64,000 nt of DNA from an uncultured Flavobacteriaceae bacterium (GTDB lineage Bacteria > Bacteroidota > Bacteroidia > Flavobacteriales > Flavobacteriaceae): contig CANNBV010000004.1 in NCBI GenBank assembly GCA_947502975.1, positions 248,001 to 312,000 on the forward strand. Direction: 5' to 3'. A program made the translations under genes and the position numbers. Numbering within the stretch: the stretch's first letter is position 1; every line of letters starts with the position of its first letter. Of the stretch, positions 16,318 to 23,693 are shown one piece after another. The notes beneath the pieces were generated by a model, which saw only the letters and a list, made by a program, of their open reading frames with translations, was not told the DNA's origin and ran no database searches.

Positions 16318-17475
16318 TTGCAAAAACCAATCTCTATAACAGCCATTGCTTCTATTTCTTCTCTTGGAATTTCCCAAAAAGAGATATGGAATAGTTATTT
16401 AGAAAATAAACACTTTTTATCATCTAAAACCTTTTTAAACAAAGAGGTTTGGATAGCTCAATTACCTGAACATGCTAAAACAGCAATTGCAACATTAAGG
16501 GCTTCAGACCAAAAATATAAGTCCTTAGATGATACTGTGCTGTATGCCATTTATGCATCAAGACAGGCTATTAAAAGTGCCGGTTGGAATGCAGAAGATA
16601 ATTTTGGAATTAATATTGGTTCTTCTCGTGGCGCTACTACATTATTTGAAAACTACCACGAATCGTTTTTAAAATATAACACATCTGAAACCTTAAGTTC
16701 CCCAACAACTACCTTAGGCAATATTTCATCTTGGGTGGCACACGATTTACAAACTCAGGGCCCAGAAATTAGTCATTCTATAACGTGCTCCACAGCATTA
16801 CATAGTATGCTGAACGGGATTGCTTGGATAAATTCGGGAATGTGTACTAAATTTTTAGTGGGTGGTAGTGAAGCACCATTAACGCCTTTTACCATTGCGC
16901 AGATGCAAGCTTTAAAAATTTATTCAAAAAATAAAAGTGAGTACCCTTGCCGTGCTTTAGATTTTAAAAAGACAAAAAACACCATGGTTTTAGGTGAAGG
17001 TGCCTCTATGATTTGTCTGGAGGATGGAAATACGAAAAACGCTATTGCTAAAATTATAGGCATAGGTTATGCTACCGAAATTCTAACACACAACATCTCT
17101 ATTTCTAGTGATGCACAGTGTTTTCAAAAATCCATGACCATGGCGTTAGGCCATTTAAAACCTGAAGATGTTGATGTTGTTGTAATGCATGCCCCTGGAA
17201 CTATAAAAGGAGACACTTCAGAATATAAAGCCATAGAAAACATATTTAAAGATAATACTCCTGCTCTAACTTCTAACAAATGGAAGATTGGCCATACATT
17301 TGGCGCTTCTGGTGCCTTAAATGTAGAGCTGGCTATATTGATGCTAAAACACCAAGAATTTATTGGAGTACCGTATTTGGAAGATGAAGTAGTTCCTAAA
17401 AAACTAAAAACCATTATGATAAACGCTGTTGGTTTTGGTGGAAATGCCGTATCTATATTATTAAGTAAAAACTAA
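16318..17475 (+). CDS. Beta-ketoacyl synthase (FabF-like) in the biotin cluster
   Basis: A condensing enzyme of about 386 aa. The TTG at 16318 is preferred as start because the TTG at 16300 lies inside the -7 box; there is no in-frame ATG nearby. The protein then opens QKPISITAIASISSLG. The catalytic triad is present: Cys in ITCSTALHS (about 157), His in VVMHAPGTIKGD (about 294) and His in KIGHTFGASGALN. It lies between bioA and bioB, so it may elongate or supply the pimeloyl precursor, since bioC and bioH are not seen here. That role is inference; a general fatty-acid or other lipid role is possible. Confidence 0.85.
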   Translation: MQKPISITAIASISSLGISQKEIWNSYLENKHFLSSKTFLNKEVWIAQLPEHAKTAIATLRASDQKYKSLDDTVLYAIYASRQAIKSAGWNAEDNFGINIGSSRGATTLFENYHESFLKYNTSETLSSPTTTLGNISSWVAHDLQTQGPEISHSITCSTALHSMLNGIAWINSGMCTKFLVGGSEAPLTPFTIAQMQALKIYSKNKSEYPCRALDFKKTKNTMVLGEGASMICLEDGNTKNAIAKIIGIGYATEILTHNISISSDAQCFQKSMTMALGHLKPEDVDVVVMHAPGTIKGDTSEYKAIENIFKDNTPALTSNKWKIGHTFGASGALNVELAILMLKHQEFIGVPYLEDEVVPKKLKTIMINAVGFGGNAVSILLSKN

Positions 17476-17495
17476 TAAATTATACATTTAATTAG

Positions 17496-17503
17496 TATTT
17501 TTG
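17496..17503 (+). promoter_or_regulatory. -7 box of bioB
   Basis: TATTTTTG, a full -7 match, 21 bp before the bioB ATG and 20 bp after the ketoacyl synthase stop. It suggests bioB has its own promoter besides any read-through. Confidence 0.45.
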
Positions 17504-17524
17504 ATGTAGCAATCTGATAGATTT

Positions 17525-18619
17525 ATGAGCGAGACTAAACACAACTGGACCAAAGAAGAAATTCTTGAAATATACAACAAGCCATTAATGGAGTTACTTT
17601 ATGATGCGGCGACAATTCATCGTAAATATCACGATCCGAATACGGTACAAGTATCTACTTTATTATCTATAAAAACTGGTGGGTGTCCCGAAGATTGTGG
17701 GTATTGTCCGCAAGCGGCTCGCTATCATACCGATATTGAGGGCAACGATTTAATGAGTGTACAGCAAGTTAAAGCACAAGCCCTAAGAGCAAAAGCTAGT
17801 GGAAGTTCACGCGTGTGCATGGGAGCAGCATGGAGAAACGTAAAAGATGGGCAAGAGTTTGACGATGTGTTAGAAATGGTAAGAACCATTAATAAATTGG
17901 ATATGGAAGTATGCTGTACGCTTGGTATGCTTACCGAAAATCAAGCAAAACGTTTAGCTGAAGCTGGACTTTATGCCTATAATCATAATTTAGATTCTTC
18001 TGAGGAATATTATAAAGAAGTAATTTCTACTAGAGGTTTTGAAGACCGCCTAGAAACGATTGATAATGTTAGAAAAACTAATGTAACGGTTTGCTCAGGA
18101 GGCATTATTGGTATGGGAGAAAACGTTGAAGATAGAGCTGGTATGCTAGTAGCACTTTCTACGCTTAACCCGCAACCAGAATCGGTACCCATTAATGCTC
18201 TAGTTGCTGTTGAAGGTACACCTCTTGAAGATCAAGAGCCTGTTTCTATTTGGGATATGGTACGTATGGTTGCCACAACCAGAATTATAATGCCTGAAAC
18301 ACAAGTGCGTTTAAGTGCTGGAAGAACGCAAATGACCAGAGAAGGACAAGCGATGTGTTTCTTTGCTGGTGCTAACTCAATTTTTGCAGGAGATAAGTTA
18401 TTAACCACCCCTAATCCTGATGTAAATGAGGACATGGAAATGTTTAAACTTTTAGGCTTAAATCCACAAAAACCATTTATCAAAAAGATGCAACCTGAAA
18501 CCGTAGAGGCTAAGGATTCTGAATACCAATCATTAGGTGAAAAACCAAAGTGGACAAGACCAGAACATACTATTGAACGTAATGAGGTTGCTAAAGAAAA
18601 AGCTAAGACCCTCAAATAA
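17525..18619 (+). CDS. bioB: Biotin synthase
   Basis: A 364-aa radical SAM enzyme that inserts sulfur into dethiobiotin to make biotin. The [4Fe-4S]-binding CxxxCxxC is seen as CPEDCGYCPQ (Cys 54, 58, 61). Further landmarks are SRVCMGAAWR (about 95-104), YNHNLDSSEEYY (about 152-163) and the core-fold ending LSAGRTQM near 262-269, where the Arg binds the [2Fe-2S] cluster in the known family. The C-terminal tail after about 325 is charged and slightly longer than in E. coli. With bioF, bioD and bioA this completes the late biotin pathway in the window. Confidence 0.97.
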   Translation: MSETKHNWTKEEILEIYNKPLMELLYDAATIHRKYHDPNTVQVSTLLSIKTGGCPEDCGYCPQAARYHTDIEGNDLMSVQQVKAQALRAKASGSSRVCMGAAWRNVKDGQEFDDVLEMVRTINKLDMEVCCTLGMLTENQAKRLAEAGLYAYNHNLDSSEEYYKEVISTRGFEDRLETIDNVRKTNVTVCSGGIIGMGENVEDRAGMLVALSTLNPQPESVPINALVAVEGTPLEDQEPVSIWDMVRMVATTRIIMPETQVRLSAGRTQMTREGQAMCFFAGANSIFAGDKLLTTPNPDVNEDMEMFKLLGLNPQKPFIKKMQPETVEAKDSEYQSLGEKPKWTRPEHTIERNEVAKEKAKTLK

Positions 18620-18650
18620 TTTTATAAATTTCATTTGAAAAGTTGCTACC

Positions 18651-18737
18651 GCGTTAGCGATTGCAGCGACAGCTTTTGGCGAGGCGCGCATCGAGCCAAA
18701 ATTAGTAGCGGAAAACCCGACCCTTTTGGTAACACCC
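18651..18737 (+). repeat. Dispersed intergenic repeat, copy 2 of 4
   Basis: GCGTTAGCGATTGC at the left end and CCCGACCC...GGTAACACCC at the right end match the other copies; the middle is variable. It lies in the 326-bp spacer between bioB and the NfeD-like gene. The rest of that spacer shows only AT-rich DNA and the promoter at 18896-18926. Confidence 0.8.
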
Positions 18738-18895
18738 AAAATATAAAACTTCTCTTCTCTACTTTTAAGCTATTGTAACAAATAGTAATTTTCACATACA
18801 CATAAGAAAGATTTAACATGTTTTATCTTAAAAATTAGAAGCGAAACTACCCTGTTTTTTTCAGAAAGTTCAGGCTAATTTTACTACTAAAAAAC

Positions 18896-18926
18896 TTGTG
18901 GAGTCTTACAAATAAACTTACATTTA
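18896..18926 (+). promoter_or_regulatory. Promoter of the NfeD-like/flotillin operon
   Basis: TTG at 18896-18898, 20 nt, then TACATTTA at 18919-18926. It matches the Bacteroidota pattern except for the last base. The ATG of the first gene is 19 bp downstream. Confidence 0.5.
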
Positions 18927-18945
18927 ATTCATTAAATTTTATACT

Positions 18946-19578
18946 ATGTTTGAGTGGTTTGCTAATTTAGATTTTCTTTCAAAATTCTACTGGCTCATAG
19001 CTTTACTAAGTTCTTTTGTATTTATTATAGTTGTTATTTTATCCTTTGTAGGAGGAGATGCAGACGAAATAGAAGGTTTAGATTCTGAAGTGGATTCAGA
19101 TACCGGTATTGGTTTTCAATTTATCACTTTTAAAAATTTAGTTGGATTTTTCACAATTTTTGGATGGAGCGGTGTGGCGTGTATTGATGCTGATTTATCG
19201 GTACCATTAACTTTTATTATTTCTACATTTTGTGGATTAGTAATGATGACTATTATGGCTGCCATGTTCTTTTTTATGAGGAAGCTAGCAGATAGTGGCA
19301 CTTTAAATTATAAAAATGCTATTGATGCTATTGGCGAAGTCTATTTAACTATAGGCGCTAACCGCTCTAAAATGGGTAAAGTTAGTGTTAGAGTTCAAGG
19401 ATCATTACGCGAACTAGATGCACTTACTGATGCTTTTGAAGCACTGCCATCTGGCACTATAATTAAGGTTATTGATGTTACTAGTAATGGTATTTTAATA
19501 GTAGACAAAACAAGAAAAGCAATTAAACCTATAAAACAAACAACTTATGAAATTACTGATGGCTCAGGAGAGCTTTAA
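18946..19578 (+). CDS. NfeD/YuaF-like membrane protein paired with flotillin
   Basis: A 210-aa protein with membrane helices at about 12-38, 66-80 and 86-108, then a C-terminal OB-like beta domain (about 120-195; GEVYLTIGANRSKMGKVSVR and GTIIKVIDVTSNGILIVDK). This is the layout of the YuaF/YqiJ branch of NfeD-like partners of flotillins. The end overlaps the start of the flotillin gene by about 20-30 bp, which fixes the pair as one unit. The known role of such pairs is organisation of membrane microdomains. The C-terminal 15 residues are polar and probably disordered. Confidence 0.8.
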   Translation: MFEWFANLDFLSKFYWLIALLSSFVFIIVVILSFVGGDADEIEGLDSEVDSDTGIGFQFITFKNLVGFFTIFGWSGVACIDADLSVPLTFIISTFCGLVMMTIMAAMFFFMRKLADSGTLNYKNAIDAIGEVYLTIGANRSKMGKVSVRVQGSLRELDALTDAFEALPSGTIIKVIDVTSNGILIVDKTRKAIKPIKQTTYEITDGSGEL

Positions 19579-20974
19579 TTTTGGATTACCTCTTGCCCTT
19601 ATTTTTGGGGTATTATTTATTTTCTTATTTCTAATTATTTTAATTAGGCGTTACAAGCGTTGTCCTTCGGATAGAATATTAGTAGTCTATGGTAAAGTTG
19701 GTGGCGGCCAATCAGCAAAATGTATTCATGGTGGTGCTGCTTTTATTTTTCCTGTTATTCAAGATTATGAATTTCTTGATTTAACTCCAATTTCTATTGA
19801 AGTAAATCTAGTAAACGCATTATCTAAACAAAATATTCGTGTAAATGTACCTTCTCGTTTCACAATTGGTGTGTCTACAGAACCTGGTATTATGCAAAAT
19901 GCCGCTGAACGTCTATTAGGTTTAGGTCAAAACGAAATTCAAGATTTAGCGCAAGAAATTATCTTCGGACAATTACGTTTGGTTGTAGCTTCTATGGATA
20001 TTGAAGAAATTAACTCTGATAGAGATAAATTCTTAGCTAATATTTCGCAGTCTGTAGAATCTGAATTAAAGAAGGTAGGTTTAAAACTGATTAATGTAAA
20101 CATCACAGATATTGTTGATGAATCTGGATACATAGAAGCCTTAGGAAAAGAAGCCGCTGCACACGCCATAAATGCAGCTAGAAAATCTGTAGCAGAAAAA
20201 ACTAGAGATGGTTCTATTGGTGAAGCTAACGCTCTACAAGATGAAAGAACACAAGTAGCTGCCGCAAATGCACAAGCAGTAGAAGGTGAGAATACTGCGA
20301 AAATTGCAGTAGCGAATTCTGATTCTTTACGTAGACAAAGAGAAGCTGAAGCTGAGCGTGTTGCAATTGCATCAGAAAAAGTACAAAGTGCAAAAGCCTT
20401 GGAAGAATCTTATGCTGCTGAAAAAGAAGCTGAAACTGCAAGAGCAGATAGAGAGCGTTCGTCTCAAATGGCAGATGTTATTGTACCTGCTGAAATTGAT
20501 AAAAAGAAAGTTGAAATTGATGCAGAAGCAGAAGCTGAACGTATTAGAAGACGCGCCAAAGGTGAAGCAGATGCGATTTTATTTAAAGCCCAGGCAGAAG
20601 CAAAAGGTTTATATGAGGTATTAACTAAACAAGCAGCTGGTTTAGACCAAATAGTTAAAGCAGCTGGCAACAATTCTAAAGATGCTGTGTTATTATTAAT
20701 TGCTGACAAATTACCTGAATTGGTTAAAACACAAGCTGAAGCCATTAAGAATATTAAAATTGACAAAGTAACTGTTTGGGAAAATGGTGGTGGAAAAGAT
20801 GGTAAATCGTCTACTGCAAATTTCCTTTCGGGAATGTATCAATCTGTACCACCTTTACAAGAGATGTTTAATATGGCTGGTATGGAGTTACCTGAGTATT
20901 TAAAAGGGAAGGATATAAAAACTGACAAAAAAGATACTCAAGATAAAAAAGGAGGAGATTCTAAAGAAGAATAG
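19547..20974 (+). CDS. Flotillin-like SPFH-domain protein (YqiK/FloT type)
   Basis: A 475-aa membrane scaffold protein. An N-terminal membrane helix (about 15-34) precedes RRYKRCPSDRILVVYGKVGGG, the entrance to the SPFH/band 7 domain (to about 200). A long Ala/Glu-rich coiled coil (about 205-345) with the AEAE repeats typical of flotillins follows, then a C-terminal oligomerisation region. The ATG at 19547 overlaps the NfeD-like gene; an alternative in-frame ATG at 19559 (MAQESFNF) is equally possible. The tail (DKKDTQDKKGGDSKEE) is highly charged. It probably forms functional membrane microdomains together with the NfeD-like partner. Confidence 0.9.
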   Translation: MKLLMAQESFNFGLPLALIFGVLFIFLFLIILIRRYKRCPSDRILVVYGKVGGGQSAKCIHGGAAFIFPVIQDYEFLDLTPISIEVNLVNALSKQNIRVNVPSRFTIGVSTEPGIMQNAAERLLGLGQNEIQDLAQEIIFGQLRLVVASMDIEEINSDRDKFLANISQSVESELKKVGLKLINVNITDIVDESGYIEALGKEAAAHAINAARKSVAEKTRDGSIGEANALQDERTQVAAANAQAVEGENTAKIAVANSDSLRRQREAEAERVAIASEKVQSAKALEESYAAEKEAETARADRERSSQMADVIVPAEIDKKKVEIDAEAEAERIRRRAKGEADAILFKAQAEAKGLYEVLTKQAAGLDQIVKAAGNNSKDAVLLLIADKLPELVKTQAEAIKNIKIDKVTVWENGGGKDGKSSTANFLSGMYQSVPPLQEMFNMAGMELPEYLKGKDIKTDKKDTQDKKGGDSKEE

Positions 20975-20998
20975 CCTCTGTTTTAAAGTTCAAATTAT

Positions 20999-21481
20999 AT
21001 GAACAAAACAACATTACAAAGTCTTAGAAAAGTATCAAGCATCAAACTTTTGTTTGGTGCTTTGCTTTTTTGTGTCGGTATTTTTGGAGCAATAACCAAT
21101 CATGTTTTTAGTTTGGTTTTATCTGGAATAGGAGTTTTTCTCATGCTAAGAGAAGGTTCGGAAATTGATTTGATGTCAAAAACATATAGAGAGATTTATT
21201 ATGTAATGGGCTTAAAATTTGGCAAATGGAAAGACTTACCAGATATAGAATACATTTCAGTATTTAAAACAATGGAAAGCAAACGTGTTCAAGCTATGGG
21301 AGCGTCTACTACCTTTTCAAATGAAATTTACAAACTCAATCTGTTTTATAATAGAAACCAAAAAATTGAAGCTTATAGAACAGATGAAATTAATGACGCT
21401 TTTGAAAATGCCAAATATTTATCTCAAGTATTAAATATTAAAATCCTGGATGCTACCGAAAGAGAATCCAAATGGCTGTAA
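20999..21481 (+). CDS. Small two-TM membrane protein, paralogue of 9434-9976
   Basis: A 160-aa protein with two adjacent hydrophobic segments (about 17-50) and a soluble C-terminal domain. It shares GKWKDLPDIEYISVF, a YKLNLFYNR strand, NDAFENAKYLSQVLNI and the ending ILDATERESKW with the protein at 9434-9976. It follows the flotillin gene by 24 bp on the same strand and may be co-transcribed with it. I do not recognise a named family. The conserved half looks like a compact beta-sandwich with a C-terminal helix, comparable to bacterial PH domains. Confidence 0.7.
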   Translation: MNKTTLQSLRKVSSIKLLFGALLFCVGIFGAITNHVFSLVLSGIGVFLMLREGSEIDLMSKTYREIYYVMGLKFGKWKDLPDIEYISVFKTMESKRVQAMGASTTFSNEIYKLNLFYNRNQKIEAYRTDEINDAFENAKYLSQVLNIKILDATERESKWL

Positions 21482-21504
21482 TAACTATAATTAGTTGATC
21501 TTGT

Positions 21505-21585
21505 GCGTTAGGGATTGCAACGACATCCTTTTTTGAGGCACGAGAAAAAGATATAGTGGAAAGCCCGACCCTTGTGGTAACGCCC
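21505..21585 (+). repeat. Dispersed intergenic repeat, copy 3 of 4
   Basis: GCGTTAGGGATTGCAACG at the left end and AAAGCCCGACCCTTGTGG then TAACGCCC at the right end. The right 30 nt are nearly identical to copy 4. It lies between the small membrane protein and the cupin gene. Confidence 0.85.
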
Positions 21586-21647
21586 AAAATACTATTTCGC
21601 AATTAGTAACGTTTTCTTAACTTTGTAAAACTAAACTAAAACAAGCT

Positions 21648-22508
21648 TTGTCGTTAAACCTACAAGACATTCCGCGCGTAAAAACGATTACGAAGGGTGA
21701 TTTTTTAAAACACTATTTTAAACCTCAAAAACCTGTGGTTATTGAGCGTTTTATAGAAGATTGGCCTGCTTACAAAACGTGGAATTTGGAGTATTTTAAG
21801 CAAATTGGAGGCGACTTAACCGTGCCTTTGTATGATGATAGACCCGTTGATTATAAAGATGGTTTCAACGAACCGCACGCTAAAATGAAGCTAAGTGCGT
21901 ATATTGATTTGTTAAAGCGTGAGCCTACTAAATACCGTATTTTTCTTTGGAATGCTTTAAAAGAAATCCCTCAACTGCAAAACGATTTTACATTTCCTGA
22001 TTTTGGATTACGATTAATGAAAGGTATTCCTATGTTGTTTTTTGGGGGCCGCGATTCATACACCTTTATGCATTATGATATCGATTTGGCCAATATTTTT
22101 CATTTTCATTTTGAAGGGAAAAAAGAGTGCATCTTATTTGACCAAAAGCAGAATGACTACCTATATAAAATTCCGCATTCTTTAATTACTAGAGAAGATA
22201 TTGATTTTAAAAACCCTGATTTTGAAAAATGGCCTATGCTTAAAAAAGCACAAGGTTATAAAACCGAATTAAATCATGGCGAAGTGCTCTATATGCCCGA
22301 AGGCTATTGGCATTATATGCGTTATGTAACTCCTGGGTTTTCTATGAGCTTGCGCGCCATTGCAAGAAACCCTAAAAACTTCAGCAAAGCGGTATATAAT
22401 CTTTTAATCATGAGGAGTTTTGATAATGTAATGCGTCGTATTAAAGGTCAAGGCTGGATAGACTGGAAAAACGAACAGGCTATTGTACGCACACACAAAC
22501 ATTTATAA
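21648..22508 (+). CDS. JmjC/cupin-8 family 2-oxoglutarate-type oxygenase
   Basis: A 286-aa single-domain cupin. The Fe-binding triad is visible: His and Asp of MHYDIDLANIFH (HxD, about 141-143) and the distal His in MPEGYWHYMRYV (about 221). KPVVIERFIEDWPAYKTW near the N-terminus is the usual opening of Cupin_8/JmjC hydroxylase-like proteins. Bacterial members are thought to hydroxylate proteins or small molecules; the substrate here is unknown. The start is a TTG (SLNLQDIP follows), as no in-frame ATG lies nearby. It is preceded by the intergenic repeat. Confidence 0.85.
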   Translation: MSLNLQDIPRVKTITKGDFLKHYFKPQKPVVIERFIEDWPAYKTWNLEYFKQIGGDLTVPLYDDRPVDYKDGFNEPHAKMKLSAYIDLLKREPTKYRIFLWNALKEIPQLQNDFTFPDFGLRLMKGIPMLFFGGRDSYTFMHYDIDLANIFHFHFEGKKECILFDQKQNDYLYKIPHSLITREDIDFKNPDFEKWPMLKKAQGYKTELNHGEVLYMPEGYWHYMRYVTPGFSMSLRAIARNPKNFSKAVYNLLIMRSFDNVMRRIKGQGWIDWKNEQAIVRTHKHL

Positions 22509-22512
22509 AACC

Positions 22513-22542
22513 TTTGCGGTTATAAAACTTATAATATCTTTG
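22513..22542 (+). promoter_or_regulatory. Promoter of the small barrel gene at 22586
   Basis: TTTG at 22513-22516, 18 nt, TATCTTTG at 22535-22542. This is a strong match to the primary-sigma promoter of Bacteroidota. The leader to the ATG is about 40 nt. Confidence 0.65.
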
Positions 22543-22585
22543 CGCACTTAAATAAAAAACTCAAATCGAAAAAACAATTTTAAAG

Positions 22586-23077
22586 ATGAAAAAATTAATT
22601 TTAGTAATAGCAATTTTAAGCGTTTCGTTAATTAACGCTCAGGCTTACAGCGGTAAAAACGATAACAAGTTTCAAGTTGGTTTAAACGCGCAAGACAATG
22701 GTACAGGTATTAATGTAAGTTACGATTATGGTGTTGGAGATAATATTTCATTTGGTTTTAGCTCCACCTATCTTCTAGGAGTTGAAGATATGATAAATGC
22801 CGATTTTGGAGACCGTTTTGATTTAAGAGCTCGTTTTAATGCAAACTTAGGAAATGTAATTAATGCTGGAGATAACTTTGATGTGTATCCTGGTTTAAGT
22901 TTAGGCTTGAAGAATTTTGGTGGTCATTTGGGAGCCCGTTACTTCTTTTCTGATGGTTTTGGGATTTACGCCGAATTAAATACACCTTTTGCAAAATATA
23001 AATCTGGAACTTTAACAGCTGCTGAAATGCTTCATAACCAATTTACGGTTAATTTTGGTGCCAGTTTTAATTTATAA
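22586..23077 (+). CDS. Small outer-membrane beta-barrel protein
   Basis: A 163-aa protein with a signal peptide (MKKLILVIAILSVSLINAQA). Amphipathic strands such as KFQVGLNAQ, INVSYDYGVGDNISFGFSSTY and GIYAELNTPFAKY follow, and the ending FTVNFGASFNL is a classical last barrel strand with a terminal aromatic and Leu. The repeat of D..G..I/F..G.S strands suggests an eight-stranded barrel. It is a monocistronic gene with a strong promoter before it and a strong terminator after it, so it may be well expressed. The precise family is not recognised. Confidence 0.75.
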   Translation: MKKLILVIAILSVSLINAQAYSGKNDNKFQVGLNAQDNGTGINVSYDYGVGDNISFGFSSTYLLGVEDMINADFGDRFDLRARFNANLGNVINAGDNFDVYPGLSLGLKNFGGHLGARYFFSDGFGIYAELNTPFAKYKSGTLTAAEMLHNQFTVNFGASFNL

Positions 23078-23095
23078 TAAAAGACAAAAAATATT

Positions 23096-23134
23096 AAAAA
23101 AGCGGATGCAGTTTTACACTTCATCCGCTTTTTT
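23096..23134. terminator. Bidirectional rho-independent terminator
   Basis: Perfect inverted repeat AAAAAAGCGGATG / CATCCGCTTTTTT with a 13-nt loop. It lies between the small barrel gene (plus) and recX (minus) and can serve both. Confidence 0.9.
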
Positions 23135-23140
23135 ATGGAT

Positions 23141-23614
23141 TTACCCGAAAAGCTCTCTAGCCTTTTCGTACACTAAGTGCGATTCCCAGCCTCTATATAA
23201 CAGATAATCGATTAATTTTCGCTTTTTTTTATGTTTATTGATTTCGGTCATAGAATTTGCTTTTTTTTCGGCTAAACCATTAAAAACCTCGATGTACTCC
23301 GATTCTTCTATTTCTGCAAGTGCTTGATTTATATTAACTTTGCTGATGTCTTTTTGCTTTAATTCAAAAGTTAATCGACGTCGGCCCCAAGCCTTAATTT
23401 TAAACTTACCACTTACAAATGTTTTGGCGAACCTTGCTTCGTTAAGATAGTTATGATGTAAAAGGTGGACTATAATCACATCGATAGCCTCGGGTATCAT
23501 GTGCATAGTTTTTAACTTTTGTCTAACTTCTTTATGGCAACGTTCTTGATAGGCACAATAATGCTCTAATTTTCTAGTAGCTTCTTGTACCGTATATGTT
23601 TTTTTGGTTTGCAT
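23141..23614 (-). CDS. recX: RecX family regulator of RecA
   Basis: About 157 aa from the ATG at 23614 (MQTKKTYTVQEATRKLEHYC); an in-frame ATG 21 bp earlier would add MLFLISV and is less likely. The tandem three-helix repeats of RecX are seen as ATRKLEHYCAYQERCHKEVRQKL (first repeat), LLHHNYLNEARFAKTFVSGKFKIKAWGRRRLTFEL (second, with the typical NYLNE.RFA..F) and KRKLIDYLLYRGW (third). RecX binds RecA and limits filament growth. It is a single gene, convergent with the barrel gene across a shared terminator. The window has no recA. Confidence 0.9.
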   Translation of the reverse strand: MQTKKTYTVQEATRKLEHYCAYQERCHKEVRQKLKTMHMIPEAIDVIIVHLLHHNYLNEARFAKTFVSGKFKIKAWGRRRLTFELKQKDISKVNINQALAEIEESEYIEVFNGLAEKKANSMTEINKHKKKRKLIDYLLYRGWESHLVYEKARELFG

Positions 23615-23693
23615 AACAGAAATCAAAAATAACAATTGAAAATGATTATAACATTAAAATTAATAGATCCAAATCTAGTTTTAAAAACTTAAC

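Noticed and set aside
20226-20766. Extra frames on both strands in the flotillin coiled coil
   Set aside because: Shadows of a highly biased Ala/Glu/Lys coding region; no independent signals.
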